This document shows, piece after piece, positions 6,986 through 15,559 of a DNA stretch of 40,181 nucleotides. Position numbers and translations under genes: made by a program. Numbering within the stretch: the first letter of the stretch is position 1; each line of letters begins with the position of its first letter. The notes beneath the pieces were generated by a model, which was not told the DNA's origin, made no database searches, and saw only the letters and a list, made by a program, of their open reading frames with translations. Source of the DNA: Candidatus Brocadia sp. (GTDB lineage: Bacteria > Planctomycetota > Brocadiia > Brocadiales > Brocadiaceae); NCBI GenBank assembly GCA_011525665.1, contig WYAU01000019.1, positions 1 through 40,181 of the forward strand, read 5' to 3'.

Positions 6986-8578
6986 ATGATAAAAGCGCTT
7001 AAAAAAGGATTGATTGGTTTTGGATTAATTGGCGTATGGGGCAGCGCCTTCTTGGTATACGAGGATGCGCACGCACAAGCATCGCATTTGTTTAGAACGT
7101 ATAAGCATGAAGTGCCTCAGAAGCTTCCAGAGACGCCGGAGGCTGTTTCTGAAGGAAAAAAAGTTTATGAAAAAAGATGCTGGTATTGTCATGGGATCGA
7201 GGGAAGGGGTGACGGTCCAGCCGCGATAACAATGTTCCCAAAGCCTAGAAATTTTACCAGGAACGAATATAAGGTGCGCTCTACTCCTTTTGGGTCAGTC
7301 CCTACGGATGAAGACTTGTTTAGGATAATTACCAGTGGTATAGAAGGGACTGCCATGCCTTTTTGGAGTACAATCAGCGAAGCGGAACGGTGGCAGGTGT
7401 TGTACTACGTCAAAACATTTAACGAACAGTTTAAAAAAGAAGCTACGCCTAAAGTTATTCCCATCAGTGTTGTAGCCCCGACCCCGGAAAGCGTAAAAAG
7501 AGGGGAGGAACTATTTCGGGAAATGAAGTGTTTCGAGTGCCACGGTGATGATGCAAGGGGGAATGGGCCTTTAACGGTCGCTTTACAAACCGAGTGGAAC
7601 ATGCCTTATAGGGCAAGGGATTTAACAAAAGGATGGAATTTTAAGGGCGGTAACAGAGCGGAAGATATTTATCGCACGGTTTCTACGGGATTTAACGAAA
7701 CTCCCATGGGATCGTATTTAGAAAAACTTTCCGATGAAGACCGTTGGCATCTCGCCCACTTTGTAAAAAGCGTGGCAAAAGATATGGCGTCCGATGTTGT
7801 GGTGAAAGTGAAGTTACACGAAGGTGATCAACTGCCATCAGAACCTTTGGACGAGAATTGGAGTAAGGCGTCCCCTGTAGAAATTCCGCTGGCCGGCCAG
7901 ATTATTGCAAGTCCAAGACATTGGACTCCTTCTATAGATGCAATCATGGTCAGTGCGTTGTATAACAACGATGAAATTGCGTTTTTGGTGGAATGGGATG
8001 ATTCTACGAACAAACAGGAGGAGATATTCAGAGACGCTGTTTCTCTGCAGTTCCCAACAAAAATTCCGGAATCTCTCAAGAAACCGTATTTTGCGATGGG
8101 CGATTCCAGTGGGGCCGTTAATCTATGGAACTGGAAGGCTCACTGGCAAGAGGGTTTTGGGCAGATCATGGAAGCGCCTGAAGCTGAGCCGGGGATGGTA
8201 ATCGAAATGAATGCAAAGGGATTTAAGAACGTTACGACACAACCACCCGAAAGTCAGAATGTTACAGGTAGGGGAATATACAAAAACGGAAGATGGAAGG
8301 TTGTGGTAAAGCGAACCCTGAAAACTGAAGATGTGAAGGGTGATATTCAATTTGAGATTGGGAAGCTGATACCGGTGGCTTTTGCGGTATGGGATGGTTC
8401 TAATAGTGATGTTGCAGGTCAAAAGTCGATATCGACGTGGTATTACGTCATGCTTGAAAAACCGGTTCCTAGGACGGTTTTTGCGTATGTGCTGGTCGCC
8501 ATTGTCATGGGTGCAAGCGTTGAAATGTGGTTTATCGCCAGGCTACGCAGATTCCCTCCAAAGTTAGAAGAACAATAA
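6986..8578 (+). CDS. Dihaem cytochrome c fused to NxrC-like haem b domain, C-terminal membrane anchor
   Basis: A 530-residue exported protein (signal peptide ending near AHAQA, residue 30). Two cytochrome c domains carry CWYCH (65-69) and CFECH (182-186). Residues about 270-495 match the haem b-binding gamma-subunit fold of type II DMSO reductases (ethylbenzene dehydrogenase gamma family). They share NLW-x-WKA-x-W and GQKSIS motifs with the nxrC product at 12525. A single membrane helix lies at about 500-520, followed by a basic tail. The protein therefore joins the haem b electron exit of an NXR gamma subunit to two c-haems on a membrane anchor. It could act as an alternative gamma subunit or as a membrane acceptor for NXR; this is inference. 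Confidence 0.85.
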   Translation: MIKALKKGLIGFGLIGVWGSAFLVYEDAHAQASHLFRTYKHEVPQKLPETPEAVSEGKKVYEKRCWYCHGIEGRGDGPAAITMFPKPRNFTRNEYKVRSTPFGSVPTDEDLFRIITSGIEGTAMPFWSTISEAERWQVLYYVKTFNEQFKKEATPKVIPISVVAPTPESVKRGEELFREMKCFECHGDDARGNGPLTVALQTEWNMPYRARDLTKGWNFKGGNRAEDIYRTVSTGFNETPMGSYLEKLSDEDRWHLAHFVKSVAKDMASDVVVKVKLHEGDQLPSEPLDENWSKASPVEIPLAGQIIASPRHWTPSIDAIMVSALYNNDEIAFLVEWDDSTNKQEEIFRDAVSLQFPTKIPESLKKPYFAMGDSSGAVNLWNWKAHWQEGFGQIMEAPEAEPGMVIEMNAKGFKNVTTQPPESQNVTGRGIYKNGRWKVVVKRTLKTEDVKGDIQFEIGKLIPVAFAVWDGSNSDVAGQKSISTWYYVMLEKPVPRTVFAYVLVAIVMGASVEMWFIARLRRFPPKLEEQ

Positions 8579-8602
8579 TAATATCTTGTTAAGGAGTATT
8601 GA

Positions 8603-10090
8603 ATGAGGTTACGGTCTATAGTTTGCGTACAGAAAGTAACATTAGTAATAACTATGGTGTGCCTATCTCTGCTGATAGTTGACAGGGTCTCTTTTGGAGA
8701 GGAGAGAAGGATAGATGCCCTTTTTTTAGAATTAGACAAAAAGTATCGGATTCCTGAACAGTGGACAATCCTTCCTTTTGAACTCGAAGATCCTTATAAG
8801 AGAATCAAGAACGGACCTCCTTTGGTCAATATTATTCATAAGGCAAAAGTAGAGTGGATTTCGCGGTGGATCGCCAATCCTAAGGGAGTTGTGCCAAACG
8901 CAAAGATGCCTGATCTCGGACTTGACTTTGAGGAGATTAAGGCCGTTATTGTCTATCTTGCCAGTATTGCTGAAAAGGAAGTACCCCAGGTCTCATGGGA
9001 TGATTTTTTGTTAAAAAAAGAGGAGGAGCTTTCGGATGACGAGTATGACAAGATGGATAAAGTTTATAATAACGGTAAAGGTGTGTGGGGTCGGGCGCGT
9101 TGTACGATTTGCCACCCGATAAAGGGCCTGGGAGGAAATGTAGGGGTTGGGCCTGATTTGGGTGAAATTACTACAAAGGTTAGCAGAAATTGGTTATATG
9201 ACTGGTTGAGCAACACGAAAAATCATTTTCCTGACACGATGATGGCTCAATATCGTTTTAATGATGCAGATGTGCGGGGAATTGTTGAGTTTGTCTTGCG
9301 AGATACGCAGTTTATACCTGAGGAAAAAGAAGAAGAGGAAGAGGGGGCAGACAAACCTCCTGTGCCGGAAGTACAAGTGCTTACGGAAAAAGAATTTAGC
9401 AACATAAGGAGGGATAATGCACTTGTTGAAAAGGGAAGGGATGTAATTGAAAAAGCAAGGTGCTTTGTTTGTCACGACATAAAAGGAATTCCCGAATTGA
9501 TGCCTGTGGTGGAGAAAAAACGCGATGGGATAACAGGATTTGAAAAGCTTTTATATGAGATACGGTGTTTGACCTGTCACCGGATACAGGATAAAGGCGG
9601 TACCTATGCACCCAACCTGACAATCGCCGGTAGTAAGATAAAGATGGGGTGGGAGCGTGAGTTTTTGCAGTCGCCTGATATTATCCGCCCGCTTAGTCAG
9701 CAGATGCCAAAGTTTAATTTGACTGAAGACGAGTCAAAGATTGCTACTGAATACATCGAAAAAAATCTGGTAACCAAAGAGGCTCTTCCGGATATTTATA
9801 AAGAAGGTGCACCCTCTCCCGAAATAATTGCTGCCGGGGAGAAGGTTTTTTATGAAAAGGGTTGTAATACCTGCCATTCGGAAAGTATTACAAAAGGCGG
9901 TGGTGTCGTTGGTCCAAACCTCTCGACGGTGGGGGACAGGCTGCAGCCTGCATATATTCTCTATCATCTGCAAAATCCGCAGCAGGTAAACCCTCAGGCT
10001 GTAGAGCCTAACTTTGGTTTGTCAGAAGATGAGTTGAAGCAACTGGTAGGTTTCTTGGTGGATCATGTGCAGAAGAAAGAGGGTAAATAA
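8603..10090 (+). CDS. Tetrahaem cytochrome c with a haem-less first domain
   Basis: A 495-residue protein with a signal-like hydrophobic segment at about residues 11-31. Four CxxCH motifs are visible: CTICH 167-171, CFVCH 287-291, CLTCH 322-326 and CNTCH 421-425. Residues about 40-115 look like a cytochrome c domain (WISRWIANP, AKMPDLGL, VIVYLAS) that has lost its haem motif. A Glu-rich low-complexity stretch near residue 240 separates the middle domains. The architecture suggests tandem duplication of a cytochrome c module. Its stop overlaps the next start by one base (TAATG), so the two are translationally coupled. The likely role is a multi-haem electron conduit. Confidence 0.84.
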   Translation: MRLRSIVCVQKVTLVITMVCLSLLIVDRVSFGEERRIDALFLELDKKYRIPEQWTILPFELEDPYKRIKNGPPLVNIIHKAKVEWISRWIANPKGVVPNAKMPDLGLDFEEIKAVIVYLASIAEKEVPQVSWDDFLLKKEEELSDDEYDKMDKVYNNGKGVWGRARCTICHPIKGLGGNVGVGPDLGEITTKVSRNWLYDWLSNTKNHFPDTMMAQYRFNDADVRGIVEFVLRDTQFIPEEKEEEEEGADKPPVPEVQVLTEKEFSNIRRDNALVEKGRDVIEKARCFVCHDIKGIPELMPVVEKKRDGITGFEKLLYEIRCLTCHRIQDKGGTYAPNLTIAGSKIKMGWEREFLQSPDIIRPLSQQMPKFNLTEDESKIATEYIEKNLVTKEALPDIYKEGAPSPEIIAAGEKVFYEKGCNTCHSESITKGGGVVGPNLSTVGDRLQPAYILYHLQNPQQVNPQAVEPNFGLSEDELKQLVGFLVDHVQKKEGK

Positions 10091-10659
10091 TGGGATATTT
10101 GTTATCTGGTAAAAAATTAATTATAAGCTCATTCGTTGTACTGAGTGTCTTGAGTGCCTGTTTAACGGCAAAGGGATTAGAAGTTTCTCCGCGGGAGCAA
10201 GCGTATTTGCTATCACCTAAAAAGACCTTTGAATATTATTGTTCTCCCTGTCATGGCATGAAAGGGAAGGGTGATGGGACGTTCTTTACCATTGATTTAA
10301 AACCGAAGCCAAGAAATTTTACCGATGTAGAATACATGCAAAAGAGGACGGATGATCAACTTATAAAGTCTATTACCGATGGTTCTAAGGCGGTTGATAA
10401 ATCCAGTCTTTGTCCTCCATGGGGGAAGACGCTCACAGAGAAAAGGATCAAAGAGTTGGTGGTCTATATAAGAGGTCTCTCTGCGCCGGAAACTGTAAAG
10501 CCGGTTGTGGCTGCAAAAGAAACTGTCGTTGAAGACAAAAAAGACAGTGTATTTAAATCATCGATGAGATGGCTGTTTGTTGGTGTGATTACCCTGGCAT
10601 TAGCAGGAGGGGCCATCAACGAATGGAAGAAGCTCAGGAATGAATCGTCCCGGTGTTAG
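10090..10659 (+). CDS. Monohaem cytochrome c with C-terminal membrane helix
   Basis: A 189-residue protein with an N-terminal hydrophobic segment (about 10-27; a cysteine in VLSACL could be a lipobox), one haem motif CSPCH at 51-55 followed by GMKGKGDG, and the PKPRNFT motif seen also in the cytochrome at 6986. A second hydrophobic helix at about residues 158-175 ends in a short basic tail. The start overlaps the preceding stop. It closes the block of five cytochrome genes. Presumably it is an electron carrier held at the same membrane. Confidence 0.83.
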   Translation: MGYLLSGKKLIISSFVVLSVLSACLTAKGLEVSPREQAYLLSPKKTFEYYCSPCHGMKGKGDGTFFTIDLKPKPRNFTDVEYMQKRTDDQLIKSITDGSKAVDKSSLCPPWGKTLTEKRIKELVVYIRGLSAPETVKPVVAAKETVVEDKKDSVFKSSMRWLFVGVITLALAGGAINEWKKLRNESSRC

Positions 10660-10682
10660 AGAACAATTAATTAAACGTGCCT

Positions 10683-12017
10683 ATGTATAAAAAAATATTT
10701 GTCGCCATTGATAATTCACGCCACTCAAATTTTTGCATTGATATTGGTATAGACCTTGCCAAAAAGTTTGATTCCCTGCTGGTGGGATGTCACGTCTATG
10801 ATGCCACATTGCATCAGAGGAGGTTTCGAGATATGGAAAAAGGCTTGCCGCCACAATATCAGGATGAAAGCGTCCTTCAAAGGCAGCGTGACCTCCATAG
10901 TTCGTTAATTAATCTCGGGCTTAAGTTGATTTCTGAGTCTTATCTGGATGTTTTTAAAAACCGGTGCAGGGAGGAGGATGTTCCGCACGAAGGCCTTTTA
11001 TTGGAAGGCAAAAACTATTATGAGATCATAAGAGAGGTGCAGGAAAATAGCTATGATCTGTTGATTTTGGGGGCGCTTGGTTTGGCGGCAGTAAATGAGC
11101 ATGTGGTCGGGAGTGTTTGTGAGCGTGTGGTCAGACGCATTAAGACCGATGTCCTTGTGGTAAAGGACAGACGTTTAGAGGGTAAGGTGGTAATTGCTGT
11201 AGATGGAAGTTTGCCCTCTTTTGCCGGTGTTAAATCGGCCATTGCGTTTGCAAAATTGTATAACCTGAAGCTTGTTGCGGTCTCCGTTTTTGATCCGCAT
11301 TATCATCGTGTTGCCTTTGAAAGTATTGCAAATGTACTTTCCAAGGAAGCAGGGCAAATTTTCAGATTTAAGGAACAAGAAACGCTCCATGAGGAAATTA
11401 TTGATAAGGGACTTGCAAAGATATATCAGGGCCATTTGGATCAGGTAAGTCGAATGACGGCGGTTGCCGGGGTGGAAACAGATATAATTCTCATGGACGG
11501 TAAACCCTATGATAAAATACTGAAATATATACAGAACGAAAGACCCACAACGGTAATACTGGGCCGTACGGGAGTTCACAACACCAATGGTTTAGACCTT
11601 GGCAGTACAACAGAAAATTTACTGAGGCTGGCCCCTTGCAATGTGTTGCTTGTCGGAGGAAACAAGGAAGCGGGGCGTGATGTATCGGTAGATTGTCAGG
11701 AATTTCGGGAGACGTCTGGAAACGGAAAAGAGGCTGCAGGGAACACCCATGATCAAGTGTTTAAGGAAAATAGTTTTTTGAGAACCCTCAAGGGCGATCA
11801 AAAGGCCTCTGTAGGACAGCAAGCAGAAACACATATACCCGTTTGGACGCAGGAGGCACAAACGCAAACGGAGCGTATTCCCTTATTTGTCAGGGACATG
11901 GTGAGGAAAAAAATTGAGGAGTATGCACAGGAGAAGGGCTGCAGAGAAATAACTACCGAGATAGTCGATGAAGCAAAAACCACGTTTATGAATGAAGGTT
12001 CGTATCGTAAGCCTTGA
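10683..12017 (+). CDS. nxrT: Tandem universal stress protein with PCP_red-like tail, NXR tubule subunit candidate
   Basis: A 444-residue protein without a signal peptide. Two universal stress protein domains span about residues 1-160 and 162-335. Each ends with an intact ATP-binding pattern G-x2-G-x9-G-S (GALG...VVGS and GRTG...DLGST). After a low-complexity linker, residues about 397-440 (IPLFVRDMVRKKIE, YAQEKGCREITTEIV) resemble the small PCP_red domain found at the end of protochlorophyllide reductase subunits. In Kuenenia a universal-stress-type protein next to nxrC is, to my recollection, the tubule-inducing subunit NxrT. Position and domains fit, so I use that symbol tentatively. A GTG at 10677 is an alternative start; ATG 10683 fits the usual MYKKI beginning. 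Confidence 0.75.
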   Translation: MYKKIFVAIDNSRHSNFCIDIGIDLAKKFDSLLVGCHVYDATLHQRRFRDMEKGLPPQYQDESVLQRQRDLHSSLINLGLKLISESYLDVFKNRCREEDVPHEGLLLEGKNYYEIIREVQENSYDLLILGALGLAAVNEHVVGSVCERVVRRIKTDVLVVKDRRLEGKVVIAVDGSLPSFAGVKSAIAFAKLYNLKLVAVSVFDPHYHRVAFESIANVLSKEAGQIFRFKEQETLHEEIIDKGLAKIYQGHLDQVSRMTAVAGVETDIILMDGKPYDKILKYIQNERPTTVILGRTGVHNTNGLDLGSTTENLLRLAPCNVLLVGGNKEAGRDVSVDCQEFRETSGNGKEAAGNTHDQVFKENSFLRTLKGDQKASVGQQAETHIPVWTQEAQTQTERIPLFVRDMVRKKIEEYAQEKGCREITTEIVDEAKTTFMNEGSYRKP

Positions 12018-12524
12018 CAAACGGGTTGCCATATACTAAAAATAAGTAAAAATCAGTATTAAAATTTGCAAGCGTTGTTGAAATTGCGAATAGCCTTGCC
12101 AAATAATCTTTCCCGGCCAAAGGGAACAGAAGGTATCCATTTCTTTTTTGTATCGGTATTTTAATATCCATTTCGACAGTGCATTGCTCATTTCAAAGAA
12201 GAAATGCCTCCGTTGTTCACCTCTTTGGCAAGGTCAAAAGGTAAAAATTCGTAATATAATGAAAATAAAAAAACTACGCCATTTCCGTTTCTGTATAAAT
12301 TGTTTTTCCGAAGTGGAATGGGATTTGTTAATTTTGTAATAGGGATGTGATATAAGGGTCTGTTTGAAACTCTGCAGGCTGTTTTCGTATCAGTCATGTG
12401 CGTGTGTGCAAATAACAGGAGGGAGGCTGGTAGTTTTAATGTATTTGTGTTTGTTGCTTTGTTATGATATGATTTAAGCAATCTTAAGATTATTTTGTAA
12501 TGACTATTAAAGGAGGAGGAGAGA
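12018..12524. other. Long regulatory gap upstream of nxrC
   Basis: This 507-base stretch has no supported gene. It holds an inverted repeat (CCTTGCCAAA 12094-12103 and TTTGGCAAGG 12224-12233), a direct repeat TATCCATTTC (12134-12143 and 12165-12174), a small hairpin CATTTC-6-GAAATG and a repeat-like segment shared with 1657-1720. Promoter-like sequence sits near its right end. TTGACA at 12014-12019, overlapping the stop of the preceding gene, is a second, weaker -35 candidate. Confidence 0.6.
12445..12473 (+). promoter_or_regulatory. Candidate nxrC promoter with doubled -10 box
   Basis: TTGTGT at 12445-12450 is followed after 17 bases by TATGAT at 12468-12473. A second, overlapping TATGAT lies at 12463-12468. 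The predicted start near 12480 would give a leader of about 45 bases before a purine-rich ribosome binding site (AGGAGGAGGAGAG, 12511-12523) and ATG 12525. NXR subunits are abundant proteins, so a dedicated strong promoter here is reasonable. It is assigned from sequence pattern only. Confidence 0.45.
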
Positions 12525-13499
12525 ATGAAGAATGCATATGTATTGTTTAAACGGTATGGTGTGGCCCTCCTGAGCTGCGCGTTTCTGAGCGCTACCCTGT
12601 ATGCAGCGGAGGAAACGGCGCCGGGGGTTAAAGGGGTGACCGAAGAGGAATTTACTCCGGCGAAAGAAGTGTTGACGGTGAAATACGTGGAGATGGCGAA
12701 ACCGTATCATATGGATGTGGAATCGCTGGAGGGTTTTTTTAAGGATGCGCAGGGGGTTACCGTTCCCCTTCAGATGCAGGATAAGGCATTTCCCAATGGT
12801 GGGGGGTCGGTGAAAAGCGCCGAAGTGAAAGGTATTCATGATGGCCTAGCGATATATTTCAAGGTTACCTGGAGCGACCCAACCCGGAATGCAAGGGCAA
12901 TTGCAGTTCAGGAGTTCAGGGATGCTGTGGCCTTGATGTTTCCTTTGGGTGCGGTGGAGATAACGCCAGCCGAACATTTTAGTCCGAGGATGGGAGACAG
13001 AGAAAAACCGACAAATCTCTGGCATTGGAAGGCAGACTGGGAGGCGGATTTGTTAGTGAAAGGCGAGTTGGAGGATATGGAGAACCAGTACCCGAATATG
13101 CATGACGATTGGAATTTTAATCCTTACAGTGCATATTATCACAGGGAATTAATAACCAGCGTTGAAGTGTTATCGGGGGGAAGGGCTGCCCATAACTTGC
13201 TTTCTCAACCGGGGAGGGGGAGAGTGGTAGAAGATTTAAATGCAGAAGGTTTTGGTACACTTACAACTCAGGCGCATCAGGATGTAAACGGATGCAGTAA
13301 ATATGAAGATGGGACATGGACGGTGATTATCTATCGTTCATTGATAACAGAGGATCCCCATGACGTGCAGTTTGTCCCCGGTGGTACTACCTATTTCAAC
13401 ATGGCGGTATGGAATGGGGGAGAGCAAGACAGGAATGGACAAAAGAGCATATCTTCTCAATGGCATCCTGCGACGCTTGAAAGAGTTGCCTGGCAATAA
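12525..13499 (+). CDS. nxrC: Nitrite oxidoreductase gamma subunit NxrC
   Basis: A 324-residue exported protein with a signal peptide (cleavage after about residue 28, LYAAE). The body matches the haem b-binding gamma subunit family of type II DMSO-reductase enzymes (ethylbenzene dehydrogenase gamma, NxrC). NLWHWKADW and GQKSISSQW are the clearest motifs, and they recur in the cytochrome fusion at 6986. No CxxCH is present. Known ligands in the family are a methionine and a lysine; the lysine of HWKADW is the probable one here. It would take electrons from the Fe-S chain of NxrB and hand them to a cytochrome or cupredoxin. It has an exceptionally purine-rich ribosome binding site and lies first in the nxrC-nxrB-chaperone-protease-like-nxrA order. 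Confidence 0.9.
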   Translation: MKNAYVLFKRYGVALLSCAFLSATLYAAEETAPGVKGVTEEEFTPAKEVLTVKYVEMAKPYHMDVESLEGFFKDAQGVTVPLQMQDKAFPNGGGSVKSAEVKGIHDGLAIYFKVTWSDPTRNARAIAVQEFRDAVALMFPLGAVEITPAEHFSPRMGDREKPTNLWHWKADWEADLLVKGELEDMENQYPNMHDDWNFNPYSAYYHRELITSVEVLSGGRAAHNLLSQPGRGRVVEDLNAEGFGTLTTQAHQDVNGCSKYEDGTWTVIIYRSLITEDPHDVQFVPGGTTYFNMAVWNGGEQDRNGQKSISSQWHPATLERVAWQ

Positions 13500-13538
13500 T
13501 TTACTGTGGAAACTATAAAGTTTAAGGAGGATTAAAAA

Positions 13539-14750
13539 ATGACTTTAGTACATAACTGGCATTTAGGGAGAAGGATGGAATATCCCTATTTTGAATCCAG
13601 ACCGAAACACCAGTTTGCTGCAATATTTAACATCAACAGGTGTATTGCCTGTCAGACGTGTACCATGGCCTGTAAGAGTGCATGGTCATATAACAAAGGG
13701 CAGGAACACATGTGGTGGAACAATGTGGAGACCAAACCCTATGGCGGTTATCCGCAATCGTGGGACGTAAAAACGTTAAAATTGATTGATAATGGTGAAA
13801 ATACCTGGTATACCGACGAAAAAGATGAGAAGTTGTCGCCTTATGGGGTATATGAAGGCGATACGATTTTTGAAGCGGCAGCAAAGAAGAATATAAATCA
13901 ATGGGCAGTCGGGTACATTCCGGAAGACAAGGAATGGCGCGCGCCGAATTTTGGAGAAGATGTAGCCAAGAGTAATAAGCCGGATGAATATTCCTCGTTA
14001 CCGGAACATAGTAGATGGTTTTTTTATATTCAGCGCATTTGCAACCATTGTACCTATCCAGGTTGTTTGGCCGCATGCCCCAGAAAGGCTATTTATAAAA
14101 GAAAAGAGGATGGGATTGTTTTAATCGACCAAAAGCGGTGTAGGGGATACCGAAAGTGCGTGGAGCAGTGTCCTTACAAAAAACCCATGTACCGTGGTTT
14201 AACACGGGTAAGTGAAAAGTGTATCGCCTGTTATCCAAGGATTGAAGGAAGGGATCCGTTGACGAAGGGACGTCCCATGGAAACGAGATGTATGGCCGCC
14301 TGCGTAGGGCAGATTCGGTTGCAGGGATTCCTGGACGATAATCCGAAGAACCCGGTCACCTGGTTGATCAGGCACGACAAATTAGCGTTGCCTCTTTACC
14401 CCCAGTTTGGTACGGAGCCTAACATATACTATATACCGCCACGGTGGGCGCCGAGGGCTTATTTGCGGCAGATGTTTGGTCCGGGTGTTGACGAGGCGAT
14501 TGAGAAATTCATGGTGCCTTCCCGAGAAAGACTGGCGGTGATGTCGTTGTTCAGGATGACTCAAACCATCATATTTGAGTATAAGATTGAGGAAGGCCCA
14601 AAGGTGTTTGAGACGACGATTCACGGTAAAAAGTTTGAGTTGTTCAATGATACCGTTATCGGGTATGGTGAGGATGGACAAGAGATTGTAAGGACAACTA
14701 TAGAAGAGCCTGTTCACATCAGAGACCCGAAACATTACAATTCAATTTAG
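13539..14750 (+). CDS. nxrB: Nitrite oxidoreductase beta subunit NxrB, iron-sulfur protein
   Basis: A 403-residue ferredoxin-type electron-transfer subunit of the NarH/NxrB family. Four Cys groups are visible: C35/C38/C41/C45, C168/C171/C176/C180, C201/C207/C211 and C228/C231/C251/C255. These bind four clusters that carry electrons from the NxrA active site to NxrC. In the third group the position taken by a conserved Trp in NarH (CxxWxxC) is Tyr204, still a non-ligand, so a [3Fe-4S] cluster is expected. There is no signal peptide; as in the family it should be exported as a passenger with Tat-targeted NxrA. GGAGG precedes ATG 13539. Confidence 0.95.
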   Translation: MTLVHNWHLGRRMEYPYFESRPKHQFAAIFNINRCIACQTCTMACKSAWSYNKGQEHMWWNNVETKPYGGYPQSWDVKTLKLIDNGENTWYTDEKDEKLSPYGVYEGDTIFEAAAKKNINQWAVGYIPEDKEWRAPNFGEDVAKSNKPDEYSSLPEHSRWFFYIQRICNHCTYPGCLAACPRKAIYKRKEDGIVLIDQKRCRGYRKCVEQCPYKKPMYRGLTRVSEKCIACYPRIEGRDPLTKGRPMETRCMAACVGQIRLQGFLDDNPKNPVTWLIRHDKLALPLYPQFGTEPNIYYIPPRWAPRAYLRQMFGPGVDEAIEKFMVPSRERLAVMSLFRMTQTIIFEYKIEEGPKVFETTIHGKKFELFNDTVIGYGEDGQEIVRTTIEEPVHIRDPKHYNSI

Positions 14751-14765
14751 AATTGAGGTTTATTT

Positions 14766-15557
14766 ATGGAAGCCGATAGGAGTAGTCTTTTAGATTCGGA
14801 GGTAGCATTCAGAGTAGATGGCTTGCTTACACGAAGCTCCATGTATCAGGTTTTATCTGCCTGTTTTCTCTATCCAACAGAAAAAAATTTGACAATGCTG
14901 AAAACTCCTGACATTCAGGAATACCAGAAAGAGTTGATGCTGTGTTACGAAAGAGATGAAAGTGCTGAGTTGAACAGGTGTTTTGGGGAGGTTCTGGAGG
15001 CATTTGCAGCGACATCCATCGAGACATTACAATCTGAATACCAGCGCATTGTCGGGCATACGATGTCAAAGGAGTGTCCTTTGTACGAAACGCAATATGG
15101 CGCATCCCAGGTGTTTCAGCAAGTGCAGGAATTAGGGGATATTCAGGGTTTTTACCGGGCATTCGGACTTGACACTTCTGATATAGAGAAAGAGCGATGC
15201 GACCATGTGAGCGTGGAGTTGGAGTTTATGCATTTTTTGTTGTACAAACAAGCCTACGCCATGGAAAACCATGGTGATGAAAAGGCTCAGATATGCGTGG
15301 ATGCACAAAAGAAATTTCTGAAAGAGCATGTAGGGAAATGGGTTCCCCTCTTCTCGGTTCTTTTTGCCAGAAAGGCGGGGGAAGGTTTTTATTCTGCTGT
15401 GTCTGCTTTGACAAAAGAGTTCCTGAGGCTGGAAATGAAATTGATGGATGTGAAAACAGAGATATATAAGGAATCTGATCTCAATCAAGAGGCGGTAGCA
15501 GGGGCTTCAGATGAATGTTTGTCCTGCGCATCCTCCGAAGATTTCAGTGAGGAGTGA
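14766..15557 (+). CDS. NarJ/TorD-type molybdoenzyme assembly chaperone
   Basis: A 263-residue, mostly helical cytoplasmic protein. The core (about residues 15-220) has the pattern of TorD/NarJ chaperones: a YQVLSACFLYP start, LQSEYQRIVGHT, and the C-P-L-YETQYG and H-V-S-V-ELEFMHFLLYKQ segments. These chaperones bind the Tat signal and apo-form of the molybdenum subunit and hold back export until the cofactor is in place. Its position between nxrB and nxrA says the client is NxrA. The C-terminal ~25 residues are acidic with two cysteines (CLSC) and lie outside the usual domain. Confidence 0.88.
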   Translation: MEADRSSLLDSEVAFRVDGLLTRSSMYQVLSACFLYPTEKNLTMLKTPDIQEYQKELMLCYERDESAELNRCFGEVLEAFAATSIETLQSEYQRIVGHTMSKECPLYETQYGASQVFQQVQELGDIQGFYRAFGLDTSDIEKERCDHVSVELEFMHFLLYKQAYAMENHGDEKAQICVDAQKKFLKEHVGKWVPLFSVLFARKAGEGFYSAVSALTKEFLRLEMKLMDVKTEIYKESDLNQEAVAGASDECLSCASSEDFSEE

Positions 15558-15559
15558 TT

